Notes under the pieces: model-generated | What the model was told of the DNA's origin: nothing | Databases searched by the model: none | Seen by the model: only the letters and a program-made list of their open reading frames with translations | Source of the DNA: Desulforhabdus sp. TSK | GTDB lineage: Bacteria; Desulfobacterota; Syntrophobacteria; Syntrophobacterales; Syntrophobacteraceae | Direction: 5' to 3' | DNA length: 64,000 nt | Assembly (NCBI RefSeq): GCF_022836495.1 | Contig: NZ_BQXM01000007.1 | Location: 62,001-126,000, forward strand | Shown here: in pieces, positions 1 to 7,677 of the stretch | How positions within the stretch are numbered: position 1 is the first letter of the stretch | Layout of the letters: each line of letters opens with the position of its first letter | Position numbers and translations under genes: made by a program

Positions 1-201
1 CAGGAAACAGCCGAGAGCCTTTCCGAGCGCTGGCTGAGGGAGATTCAGCCCCTTGTCGCCCCGGGCCTGCCTTTACAGAAGATACTCTCGCAGTCACTCT
101 TCACTCCCAGTTGCGGCTGCGGAAGTCTCCCCGAACCCCTGGCCGAAAAGGTCATTCAGCTCACGGGGAGTCTGTCGAAAATCATGAAGAATCGCTTGTG
201 A
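1..201 (+). CDS. C-terminal end of a MetE/UROD-superfamily methyltransferase-like protein (partial)
   Basis: The reading frame is open from the first base of the window and stops with TGA at 199-201, leaving 66 C-terminal residues. They contain FTPSCGCGSLPEPLAEKV, which resembles the end of cobalamin-independent methionine synthase-like proteins, where a C-terminal Cys in a TPSCG-type motif binds the catalytic zinc. In such families the domain transfers a methyl group from a folate or corrinoid donor to a thiol. The substrate cannot be judged from this fragment, and the assignment rests on one motif. The start lies upstream of the window. Confidence 0.55.
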   Translation, partial: QETAESLSERWLREIQPLVAPGLPLQKILSQSLFTPSCGCGSLPEPLAEKVIQLTGSLSKIMKNRL

Positions 202-659
202 TCCGGATGCTCCACAGCGTGCCAATGCGAGCCCGCACAAGTTGATGCAGCCGGCGCAGTAATTCATAAAAAGAGAATTCTGTTTTAGGCTGATTCCTCT
301 CTTGACAAGATTGAGATCATTCTTTAATTAAGATCGTGATTTAAGGCATTTCACCAAGCCTAAAAATATCTCCAACGAGTTTAGATTCACTCCCTTGAAG
401 GTGATTTCAAATTCGGACTTAGGCAGTCAGTTTCTTTTTTCCCATCCCCGTTTCAGGAAAGAAGAGTCGCGAAAGTAGTACTCGGGGTTTGCCTACTCTC
501 CTTGCATACCCGCTATGTCAGAATTGGCGAGGTCGTGCACACTTTCGTGATATGCCGGCGGAGACGGCGGCAGGAGACGAGGTCACACATAACAGTCTTA
601 AATTCCAAAAAAAATCTTAGTATTCTGTTCGACAGGAAATGCCCAAAGGAGAAAGTTTC
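202..659. other. 458-base intergenic region, no gene seen
   Basis: The stretch is more AT-rich than its surroundings and I see no convincing reading frame on either strand. A TTGACA at 302-307 followed 15 bases later by TTTAAT (323-328) could be a plus-strand promoter for the gene at 660, which would give it a leader of more than 300 bases. A short pairing of AGTAG with CTACT lies near 475-500. I recognise no known riboswitch in it. Confidence 0.4.
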
Positions 660-1136
660 ATGGCAATGCAAGTGGAGTATAAGAACATCGATGCCAAGCT
701 CGTTGTCAACGAGATACGCAATGGCCGGTCCCTGGAATCGGTTCAAAAGCTCTTCGGAATAAAATTCAAGAGTGAAGTGCAGGACCTTTATCTGCAGGGA
801 CTCATGGAATTGGGAGAAATTCCCCAGGTCGAATTTCATAAGCCGGCACCCGTTAAATACAAGCCGCCGGTAGCAGCCGTCCCGGATAGACCCGCACCCG
901 CGGCGACTGTTCCCGACCGTCCCGTCGTGGTGAGGCGACGCGAAAAGCCTGCCGCAAAGCCGGCCCCTTCTACTGTCATCAAAACAGAGAATTTCCGCAC
1001 CATCGGTCAGAGCGGCAGCATCACCTTGAACAAGGCGCTTTTGATCGAGCAGTTGGGATTTGGCGTGGGGGATTCCTTTGAAATCTACCGGGAGGATGAT
1101 CGTGTGGTCCTGAAGAAGACAGCCAATCCCGCCTAG
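660..1136 (+). CDS. Hypothetical protein with an AbrB/MazE-like C-terminal module
   Basis: 158 residues. The ATG at 660 is preferred because AAGGAG (646-651) sits 8 bases before it; an upstream in-frame ATG at 639 lacks such a site. Residues 1-60 form a charged helical region, about 60-105 is a Pro/Ala/Val-rich linker with two VPDRP repeats, and the last 50 residues (GSITLNKALLIEQLGFGVGD then FEIYREDDRVVLKK) look like a swapped-hairpin AbrB/MazE fold, usually a DNA-binding antitoxin or transition-state regulator domain. No toxin gene is adjacent. The function is unknown and DNA binding is an inference from the pattern. Confidence 0.6.
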   Translation: MAMQVEYKNIDAKLVVNEIRNGRSLESVQKLFGIKFKSEVQDLYLQGLMELGEIPQVEFHKPAPVKYKPPVAAVPDRPAPAATVPDRPVVVRRREKPAAKPAPSTVIKTENFRTIGQSGSITLNKALLIEQLGFGVGDSFEIYREDDRVVLKKTANPA

Positions 1137-1350
1137 TCCTGGAAGACTGGAATACGCGGAATCGACTGAGAAATCAGTGTTCAGATCGCAATGAGTATCT
1201 GTTTCTCTCCCCTTTTCAGACCATATCTTGAGCCCGGGCATGCGTCACGGGACCCCCGTGGGCCTGTTTTGCGCAACACATTCGCAGGCAAAATTCCTGC
1301 TGCTGTGTCCGACACAAATCCGTCCCTTCCTGCCTGGAGTCGAGAGAAGC

Positions 1351-1992
1351 TCAGCGGCGAAGGCTGTTGAGAACATGGAGGAAGCGCCACAAGGCGGTGA
1401 GATTTGTGCCGACGGCCAGGAGAAGAAGCGCAATACTGAGGACGATGTCCCTGCTCCAGTGGCTGGCGGCAGGATGAAAAAGTCCATTGAAGACCGAATT
1501 GAAAATCCCTGAAAGTCCAATCAAAATAATACGCTCGCCTCTTTGAAAGAATCCCACCAGGCAACGGACACCGAGGCCTTCCGCCCGTGCGCGGGTATAG
1601 CTGACCATCAGGGAACCGAAGAGAATGAGCAGGATGGTGAGGGAAAAGAACGGGGTGGTTTCGCCCTGCCGATAGAAATAGCACCAGATCCCGATATAAA
1701 TGATCAACTCGGTATAACGATCTAGGACCGAATCCAGGAAGGCGCCAAATTTTCTCGTCTGCCCCAAAGACCTCGCAAGCGAACCGTCCAGGGTATCCAG
1801 GAGCCCCGTCAGAAGTGTCAGGAGGCCTCCCCAGACCGGAGAAACAACAAAGGCCGCGCCGGCCATGATGCTAGCGACCAAACCCGCCATGGAAATGTGG
1901 TTGGGGGTGAGCTTCATCAGGATCAGAGCAGGAACAAGATAGCGCTCCAGAAATCTGTAATAGCCCGTTTCAATGGGTGTCCCTTTCAGCAT
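1351..1992 (-). CDS. CDP-alcohol phosphatidyltransferase family membrane protein
   Basis: 213 residues with several hydrophobic segments. The family signature DG-x2-AR-x8-G-x3-D-x3-D is complete (DGSLARSLGQTRKFGAFLDS followed by VLD), so the metal-binding Asp residues are intact. Such enzymes transfer a phosphatidyl group from CDP-diacylglycerol to an alcohol such as glycerol 3-phosphate or inositol phosphate at the inner membrane. The acceptor cannot be told from sequence. The ATG at 1992 has GAAAGG 8 bases upstream, and it starts 35 bases after moeA ends, so it is probably the last gene of the molybdenum-cofactor operon although functionally unrelated. Confidence 0.8.
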   Translation of the reverse strand: MLKGTPIETGYYRFLERYLVPALILMKLTPNHISMAGLVASIMAGAAFVVSPVWGGLLTLLTGLLDTLDGSLARSLGQTRKFGAFLDSVLDRYTELIIYIGIWCYFYRQGETTPFFSLTILLILFGSLMVSYTRARAEGLGVRCLVGFFQRGERIILIGLSGIFNSVFNGLFHPAASHWSRDIVLSIALLLLAVGTNLTALWRFLHVLNSLRR

Positions 1993-2027
1993 ATAGAAAC
2001 CTTTCGATCGATAGGCAGTGGACGGAC

Positions 2028-3308
2028 TTACGGGATAGGGTGAGCAGGAGAGATGCATAACGCTACGGAGACATTTCTGCCCAGAATAGGATGAGCCGAT
2101 AAGGGAAGATCATGCAGGTACGTCTGCACCTCGCTCCCTTTGGCCAATTCCTGCACATGGGCCTCTAAAAGTATATACGCAAAGCTGTTCCGCAGTTCCT
2201 CGTACAGAGGTCCCGATTTTTTCGATTGTGGTAAAAAGGCAGGGGGAAGCGTTTCCAGATTCAGCATTCCCCGGATTGCCAGGGTTCCCTCCTGTTTCCT
2301 TTTGACGGGCGCCTGCAGAATGGCTCGAAGACCCGGAGCTTTCCCCTCGACATGCCCACCCATTCTCAGGAGGACCGGAGCCACCAGTTCCTGAAACACC
2401 AGCTGAGCGCCCCAGGGATTGCCGGGAAGACCCCAGAAAAGACGGTTCTGTGAGGAGCCCAGAGCACTGTTTTTTCCGGGTGAAAGGGCGATCCGGGAAA
2501 AATGCAGGTGAACCCCCAGTTCCTGCCAGACCTCCAGGATAAAGTCCCTCCGTCCACGCCCCATCCCTCCCGTCGTGATCACCATATCGGCGTCCACGTC
2601 GCGCAACCTTCCGGCTATATGCCCGGGGTGATCTTCGACACACCCCAGGACGAGGGGGACTCCTCCATGGGACATCACCAGCCATTCCAGAAGATAGCGA
2701 TTGTTGCAGAAAGTGAAAGGCCCCTCCGAGGGCTCCCCCAGTTCCCGCACTTCATCCCCCGTAGCAAGGAGAGCCACGCGCGGGCGACGATACACCAGGA
2801 CCGTCCCCTTCCCCAGTCCGGCGAGGAGGGCGCAGCGGGTAGGCGTGAGGATGGCTCCCATGGGAAGCAGGCATTGACCCTTCAGGATCTCCACCCCGGG
2901 GGCTGTCACCCCACTTCCGGCGTCACAGGGATGCTTCAAGACCAATTGATTGCCCGTCTCCACAACGTCCTCCTGACGCACGACTGCATCTGCACCGGCG
3001 GGAAGGGGTGCCCCGGTGAAGATACGGAGGCAGTATCCCGGCAGCACATCCTCTTCCGTGGAATGCCCGGCGGCAAGCATTCCCGGCAGGATTTTCAGGG
3101 AAATGGGGTTCGCGGGGGATGCATCGAGGGTATCGGAGCTTCGCAGGGCAAAACCGTCCCACCGCGAACGCGCCTCACCGGGAATGGAGCGGTCGGATTC
3201 CACCGATTCAGCCAGTACGCGTCCCAGAGCATCCCTCAGTGCAATGGCTTCGGATTTCCCGGGAGAGGCCAACTGGAGGGCCAGCGCTTTTGCTTCTTGC
3301 AGTTGCAT
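2028..3308 (-). CDS. moeA: Molybdopterin molybdenumtransferase MoeA
   Basis: 426 residues, the usual MoeA length. Seen: the N-terminal RSRWDGFAL variant of the DGYA/DGFA motif, FTGAPLPAGADAVV, the central MoCF-binding domain with ATGDEV and TTGGMGRGRRD, and LPGNP. MoeA inserts molybdate into adenylylated molybdopterin to form the molybdenum cofactor in the cytoplasm. The ATG at 3308 overlaps the TGA of mobA by one base (TGATG), the classic stop-start junction; an in-frame TTG three bases earlier is less likely. Co-transcription with mobA and mobB fits maturation of bis-MGD enzymes such as formate dehydrogenase. Confidence 0.95.
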   Translation of the reverse strand: MQLQEAKALALQLASPGKSEAIALRDALGRVLAESVESDRSIPGEARSRWDGFALRSSDTLDASPANPISLKILPGMLAAGHSTEEDVLPGYCLRIFTGAPLPAGADAVVRQEDVVETGNQLVLKHPCDAGSGVTAPGVEILKGQCLLPMGAILTPTRCALLAGLGKGTVLVYRRPRVALLATGDEVRELGEPSEGPFTFCNNRYLLEWLVMSHGGVPLVLGCVEDHPGHIAGRLRDVDADMVITTGGMGRGRRDFILEVWQELGVHLHFSRIALSPGKNSALGSSQNRLFWGLPGNPWGAQLVFQELVAPVLLRMGGHVEGKAPGLRAILQAPVKRKQEGTLAIRGMLNLETLPPAFLPQSKKSGPLYEELRNSFAYILLEAHVQELAKGSEVQTYLHDLPLSAHPILGRNVSVALCISPAHPIP

Positions 3309-3874
3309 CAAAGGATGTCCAAATCTTCAGGCCTGTTGACATTCTTGAAGCTCATCCCCTCGGGATCGACAGTGCGCCACATTTTTTCCGAGACCTCCCG
3401 CACCTTCATCTTTTTGTACAGGGCGACAATCTGGTGCTCCCCCCTTTCCAGCATATCGGCGATAACGGGATAACACCGGCGATGGTAGAGGGCAACCAGG
3501 GGCTCATACCACCCGTCCCAAAGGGGCACGACCACGTCGCAGCCTTCCTGCATCCCTCGCATCAGGGCCAGGAGCTCGGGGGCGAGAAAAGGCATGTCCG
3601 TAGCTCTCGCAAAGACCCAGTCGTGAGGGCTGAAGAGCAATGCGGTATAGATCCCTCCAAGAGGCCCCTGCTCTGCCAGAACATCCTGCAGGAGGGTGGC
3701 CTGAACATCAAAGTAGAGATGAAGCTCCCTGGCGACGACGAAAACGGGCGAGCAGTGAGGCCGCAGTGAATCGACCGCTCGATCGATGAATCTTTGCCCC
3801 CGGAAGGTCTCCAGCGCTTTGTTCTTCCCATACCGGGAGCTCTTGCCTCCGGCCAGTATGGCGCCCGTGAGCAC
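3308..3874 (-). CDS. mobA: Molybdenum cofactor guanylyltransferase MobA
   Basis: 188 residues. The N-terminal nucleotide-binding signature LAGGKSSRYGKNKA and the metal-binding ATDMPF are those of MobA, which joins GMP from GTP to Mo-molybdopterin. C-terminal NVNRPEDLDIL is also typical. It starts with GTG at 3874, directly abutting the mobB stop, and ends in a TGATG overlap with moeA, so translation of mobB, mobA and moeA is probably coupled. Confidence 0.93.
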   Translation of the reverse strand: MLTGAILAGGKSSRYGKNKALETFRGQRFIDRAVDSLRPHCSPVFVVARELHLYFDVQATLLQDVLAEQGPLGGIYTALLFSPHDWVFARATDMPFLAPELLALMRGMQEGCDVVVPLWDGWYEPLVALYHRRCYPVIADMLERGEHQIVALYKKMKVREVSEKMWRTVDPEGMSFKNVNRPEDLDIL

Positions 3875-4531
3875 TCAGTCCTCCTGAATGCGGATGTGAA
3901 TATCGATCTTTTGGGGCATCTTCCAGCCTCGGAGGGTAGAAAGCATTCCCACGACGCCTCCCGCCACAAAATCTTCCACGAAGTCCTTCATGGGGAGCCT
4001 TTTGCCATCGAGGTTCACCACAACACGGCGTTTGCTGCGTTCCTTGAGAAAGAGATTCTCGATGAAATCTGCAACCTTGGCGACTTCCGCAAAGCCAAAC
4101 CGGGGCAGGTCCGTCGTGACTTCGTCGTCGGTGATGAGGGCACGGCAATTGTCCGAAGGGCCACAGATGGGCTGCGGCTCAATGGTTTTGCGGAAGACTT
4201 CGATCTTGGGGTAATGAGAGCGCTTGTAACCCTCGGTAATCAAGATATCTTCCTGCCAGAAGTAGCGCCCCGCGATCTCCTCCAGCTCCATTTCCCGGTC
4301 CTGGGTGCGAATGGAGGCGATCTGGGTGGGGGACGATATGGCGATGGTGTGAGCCCCGGCTTTCCGATGTTTCCAGGTATCCTTCCCCTCGCGATCCATT
4401 TCGAACCCATGGGCATCGTGCTTGACGGTACCTATCCGATACCCCCTCCGGGACAGCTCGGGAATGAGCTTTTCCAGAAAAGTGGTTTTACCCGAATCAG
4501 AAGCCCCCACAAGGCATAAAATGGGAATCAT
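3875..4531 (-). CDS. mobB: Molybdopterin-guanine dinucleotide biosynthesis protein MobB with C-terminal extension
   Basis: 218 residues. The P-loop GASDSGKTT near the N-terminus, TVKHDAHGFEMDREGKDTW and LITEGYKRS match the MobB GTPase, which assists MobA. About 55 residues follow the usual MobB core (from about residue 163), including VVVNLDGKRLPMKDFVEDFV and a GM-STLRGW stretch, so the protein is longer than the E. coli form. The ATG at 4531 is preferred over an upstream GTG at 4558, since AGGGAG lies about 10 bases before it. The role of the extension is unknown. Confidence 0.9.
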   Translation of the reverse strand: MIPILCLVGASDSGKTTFLEKLIPELSRRGYRIGTVKHDAHGFEMDREGKDTWKHRKAGAHTIAISSPTQIASIRTQDREMELEEIAGRYFWQEDILITEGYKRSHYPKIEVFRKTIEPQPICGPSDNCRALITDDEVTTDLPRFGFAEVAKVADFIENLFLKERSKRRVVVNLDGKRLPMKDFVEDFVAGGVVGMLSTLRGWKMPQKIDIHIRIQED

Positions 4532-4567
4532 GTCCTGTCTCTCCCTCTTGATAAACACTATCTAAAA

Positions 4568-6010
4568 TCAATATGAAAGATATACCGTTTTCAATTCCGT
4601 ATATTCCTCCATTCCGAAACGGGACTTTTCCCGCCCCAGCCCGCTCTCTTTCATCCCCCCGAAAGGTGCTTGCGGATACGCCTGGTGCACCCGGTTGACC
4701 CAGACACTGCCGACTTCCAGGCGCCCCGCCCACTCCAGGGCTCCGGCCAGATCCGCGGAAAAAAGGTAAGCCGCCAAACCGTAGGAGGTGGCATTGGCCT
4801 CATCAACAGCCTGGGAGATCTCTTCAAAGGGGGTGACCATCACCACCGGCCCAAAAACTTCTTCCTGCATGATGGACATGTTCGCGCGAACGTTTGTGAG
4901 AACTGTCGGCGAGAAATAGAAACCTTTGGCGGGTAAAGCAGAGTCCCCGCCCCCGAAGGCCAAAACAGCTCCCTCCTCAAGGGCAGTCCGGACCTGGCTC
5001 TCCACTTTGGTGAGGATTTCCGCATTATTGAGGGGCCCCAGGTCCACAAACGGATCGCCCGGAGGCCCAACCCGCAGGGTTGCCACCTTTTCTACGAGAG
5101 CCCTGAGAAAATCTTCGTAGATCTCACGTGCGACGTAAATCCGGCTGATGCGATAACAATACTGACCACAGTTTTTGAGACTCTGGGAAACGATCTGAGG
5201 CAGGAGGTCGCGCCAGGGAGCATCCCGGCATATGATGGCGGGACAATGGCCTCCCAGCTCCAAAATGACCTTGCGCACCCAGCGGGCACTCACCGCCTGG
5301 ATTTCCTTGCCGACTTCGGTGCTCCCCGTAAAGGTGATGAGTCGGGGGAGGGGGTGATCCACAAGGAGCCGGCCTGTTGCCGCTCCGGAACCTGTCACTA
5401 CGTTGAAGACCCCGGGGGGCATTCCCGCCTCCACGGCCAACTGAGCCAGTTTCAGCGTGCTGAGGGGAGTATGCTCGTCGGGCTTTGCAACGACGGTGCA
5501 TCCGACAGCCAGGGCTGGAGCCATTTTAGCGGCAAGTGTACTGAGGGGATAGTTGAAAGGCGTGATGGCGACAACAACACCCACAGGCTCCCGCACAATG
5601 AGGACCTGCTCGCGGGGATAGCCCAGCAGAGGAATCTGACCACAAAGACGGAGATTTTCCTCGGCGAAATAGTCGACGAGAAACGCGGAGCTCAGAACTT
5701 CATCCAGAGCGGCCTGCAGGGGTTTGCCCGCTTCACGGCTGAGGAGGGCCGCGAGAGCATCTTGTTCCTCACGCACCTTCTCCGCCAGGGTGTGCAGAAG
5801 GGAAGAGCGCTGGGGCGACGGCATGGACCGCCACCCTCCCAGCGCATCGTGTGCACTGGCCAACGCCGCCTCCACCAACCGCTGATCTGCAATGGAAGCT
5901 CGAGCGAACTCCTCTCCCGTCGAAGGGTCGATGAGGGCGTACCAACCCCTTCCCTCACGCTCTCGGCCGTGCACCCAGCTCATATGAGAAGCCAACGGAT
6001 GATTTTCCAC
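4568..6010 (-). CDS. NAD(P)-dependent aldehyde dehydrogenase family protein
   Basis: About 480 residues. Diagnostic elements are in order: ITPFNYPL, a KPDEHTPLS cofactor segment, FTGSTEVGK, the general-base Glu in LELGGHCPAII, the catalytic Cys in NCGQYCYRISR, EEVFGPVV and the PFGGMKESGLGREK end. The family oxidises aldehydes to acids, or to acyl-CoA in some branches; it most resembles succinate-semialdehyde/lactaldehyde types, and the true substrate is unknown. The start is uncertain: a GTG at 6010 follows a GGGAGAGGGAG tract, an earlier GTG exists at 6052, and the first ATG is at 5983. It lies 36 bases upstream of mobB on the same strand. Confidence 0.85.
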   Translation of the reverse strand: MENHPLASHMSWVHGREREGRGWYALIDPSTGEEFARASIADQRLVEAALASAHDALGGWRSMPSPQRSSLLHTLAEKVREEQDALAALLSREAGKPLQAALDEVLSSAFLVDYFAEENLRLCGQIPLLGYPREQVLIVREPVGVVVAITPFNYPLSTLAAKMAPALAVGCTVVAKPDEHTPLSTLKLAQLAVEAGMPPGVFNVVTGSGAATGRLLVDHPLPRLITFTGSTEVGKEIQAVSARWVRKVILELGGHCPAIICRDAPWRDLLPQIVSQSLKNCGQYCYRISRIYVAREIYEDFLRALVEKVATLRVGPPGDPFVDLGPLNNAEILTKVESQVRTALEEGAVLAFGGGDSALPAKGFYFSPTVLTNVRANMSIMQEEVFGPVVMVTPFEEISQAVDEANATSYGLAAYLFSADLAGALEWAGRLEVGSVWVNRVHQAYPQAPFGGMKESGLGREKSRFGMEEYTELKTVYLSY

Positions 6011-6148
6011 TCTCTCCCTCTCCCGAATCGACAGCAAGCCTGCTGGAGGCACCGTCGTATGAGCCCCGGCGACTACCCTTCCGAGACGTACGAAACCATT
6101 GTCAGGGGAATTTCAGCAGCAGGACTATGGCACACGCTCTTCAAGCTG

Positions 6149-6607
6149 TCAATCTGATGACGTTTTCTTGCCCAGCGCCGATAGGATTTTTCCCAATCCT
6201 TCGTTCTGTCGATGCGTTTCGTCCGCAACCTCTTCGAGGAGCCCTCGCACCTCGGCCAATTCCATCTCCTGTGCCCTCGAGGCCCATTCTCTATAGGAAC
6301 GGGCGTGCTCTTCGTTGTGCTGGATCCAGTGCGCAACCATTTTGCCCAGCTTATCCTGCTCGGAAAGAACGGGCGACGCCTTTTCGTGCTCGTGTCCCGG
6401 GGGATGATGGTGATGATCGTGGTGCTCATGGTCGTGAGGTTGATGCTCATGATCATGATGATCATGGCTGTGAGAATGCTCATGATGGTGCTCATGCTCG
6501 TGCTCATGGGCGCCATCGTGCGTGTGCGGGTGGCTGTGGGAATGTTCATGGACATGTTCATGCTCATGGGGATGGTCATGATCGTGCTCGTGATGGTGAT
6601 GGCTCAT
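6149..6607 (-). CDS. Histidine-rich metal-binding protein with helical C-terminal domain
   Basis: 152 residues. Of the first 74 residues 39 are His, mostly alternating with Asp, Glu and Ser, which is a textbook nickel/zinc/copper-binding tract. The remaining 75 residues form a charged helical domain (from DKLGKMVAHWIQHNEEHARS to the C-terminus) of the kind seen in other His-rich proteins. There is no signal peptide, so it is probably cytoplasmic. AGGAG lies 7 bases before the ATG. Nickel storage or delivery for the hydrogenase encoded in this window would make sense but is only an inference; the gene is far from it. Confidence 0.75.
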   Translation of the reverse strand: MSHHHHEHDHDHPHEHEHVHEHSHSHPHTHDGAHEHEHEHHHEHSHSHDHHDHEHQPHDHEHHDHHHHPPGHEHEKASPVLSEQDKLGKMVAHWIQHNEEHARSYREWASRAQEMELAEVRGLLEEVADETHRQNEGLGKILSALGKKTSSD

Positions 6608-6684
6608 GCATTTCTCCTCTCTGGTTGTTCATTGACCCGATGGTCCGCCTATGTTAGCTTCCCTCTTCAAGAGGTGCCTTAAAA

Positions 6685-7494
6685 ATGATTCCTTTTCCCA
6701 ATATCGATCCAAACTTGATCTCCATCGGCCCCATCCATGTTCGATGGTACGGCGTCATGTATGTCCTCGGCTTCCTGGCAGCCTACCTGCTCATCCAGAA
6801 GCAGGAGCGGGCGAGAGAAATAGGACTCGTGGGCGTCGTGGCCCAGGATCTCATCTTCTATTTGGCCATTGGACTCATTGTGGGAGCCCGACTGGGCTAT
6901 GTACTCTTTTATCAGTACAACAATTACGCCGCTTATCTGAAAAATCCAGTGGAAATCATCGCCACCTGGCATGGAGGCATGTCTTTCCACGGCGGATTGT
7001 TGGGCGCCGCCCTCGCCGGATGGATTTTCTGCCGCCGCAGGAAGCTCCCTTTCCCGGCTGTGGCCGACTCCGTCTTTGTCACTGTCCCCATCGGGCTGGG
7101 GTTGGGAAGGCTTGGCAATTTCATCAACGGAGAGCTCTGGGGCCGGACGACCAACGTCCCCTGGGCCATGATTTTTCCGGATGGAGGTCCTCTGCCCCGT
7201 CATCCTTCTCAACTTTATGAATCCCTGGGGGAAGGGCTTTTACTTTTTATCCTTTTGTGGAGGCTCCGTCAAAGACGATTCCGCGATGGCATGATGGTGG
7301 TCTTCTTTCTCGTATTTTACGGAATCATACGATTCATCATAGAGTTTTTTCGAGAGCCCGACGTTCAGCTGGGCTTTCTGGCGACATTTTTTACGATGGG
7401 GCAACTCCTGTGCCTGGCGATGATCCTTGCCGGCATCCTGCTGTATTTTTTGCTGCGCGCCGGGCAGACTGGAGAGAACGTCGCCCAAAGGTAG
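6685..7494 (+). CDS. lgt: Prolipoprotein diacylglyceryl transferase
   Basis: 269 residues with about seven membrane segments. The Lgt signatures are present: HVRWYGVMYVLGF, HGGMSFHGGLLGA and GRLGNFINGELWGR with the catalytic Arg, then HPSQLYE. Lgt moves diacylglycerol from phosphatidylglycerol to the lipobox Cys of prolipoproteins in the inner membrane. The ATG follows AGAGGTG by about 9 bases. It is divergent from the His-rich gene and appears to be transcribed alone. Confidence 0.95.
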   Translation: MIPFPNIDPNLISIGPIHVRWYGVMYVLGFLAAYLLIQKQERAREIGLVGVVAQDLIFYLAIGLIVGARLGYVLFYQYNNYAAYLKNPVEIIATWHGGMSFHGGLLGAALAGWIFCRRRKLPFPAVADSVFVTVPIGLGLGRLGNFINGELWGRTTNVPWAMIFPDGGPLPRHPSQLYESLGEGLLLFILLWRLRQRRFRDGMMVVFFLVFYGIIRFIIEFFREPDVQLGFLATFFTMGQLLCLAMILAGILLYFLLRAGQTGENVAQR

Positions 7495-7546
7495 CATGAC
7501 CTTGAGAAAAGTATACTGACTGCGAACGGTTAAAATCTTGTTTTTT

Positions 7547-7618
7547 GTAGGAGCGGCTTCCAGCCGCGATTCTATGGGGGTGCAGGCTGGTGCGATCGCG
7601 GCTGGAAGCCGCTCCTAC
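7547..7618. repeat. Perfect 24-bp inverted repeat (REP-like palindrome)
   Basis: Arms 7547-7570 and 7595-7618 are exact reverse complements, separated by a 24-base loop. The arm begins GTAGGAGCGGCTTCCAGC, a sequence type that recurs as dispersed REP-like elements in many bacteria. It lies between lgt and the next gene, both on the plus strand, and could act as a weak terminator or mRNA stabiliser, but no T-tract follows. I see only one copy in the window. Confidence 0.85.
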
Positions 7619-7677
7619 GGGATCATCAACAAGTCAGGATCTCATCCGTTTGGAGTATATATCCCGGGAGGAATTTG

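Noticed and set aside
502-762. 86-codon plus-strand frame before and across the start at 660
   Set aside because: Out of frame with the AbrB-like gene, Arg-rich, and without a ribosome binding site.
1241-1260. Hairpin CACGGG/CCCGTG between convergent genes
   Set aside because: Short stem and no T-tract on either strand; not enough for a terminator call.
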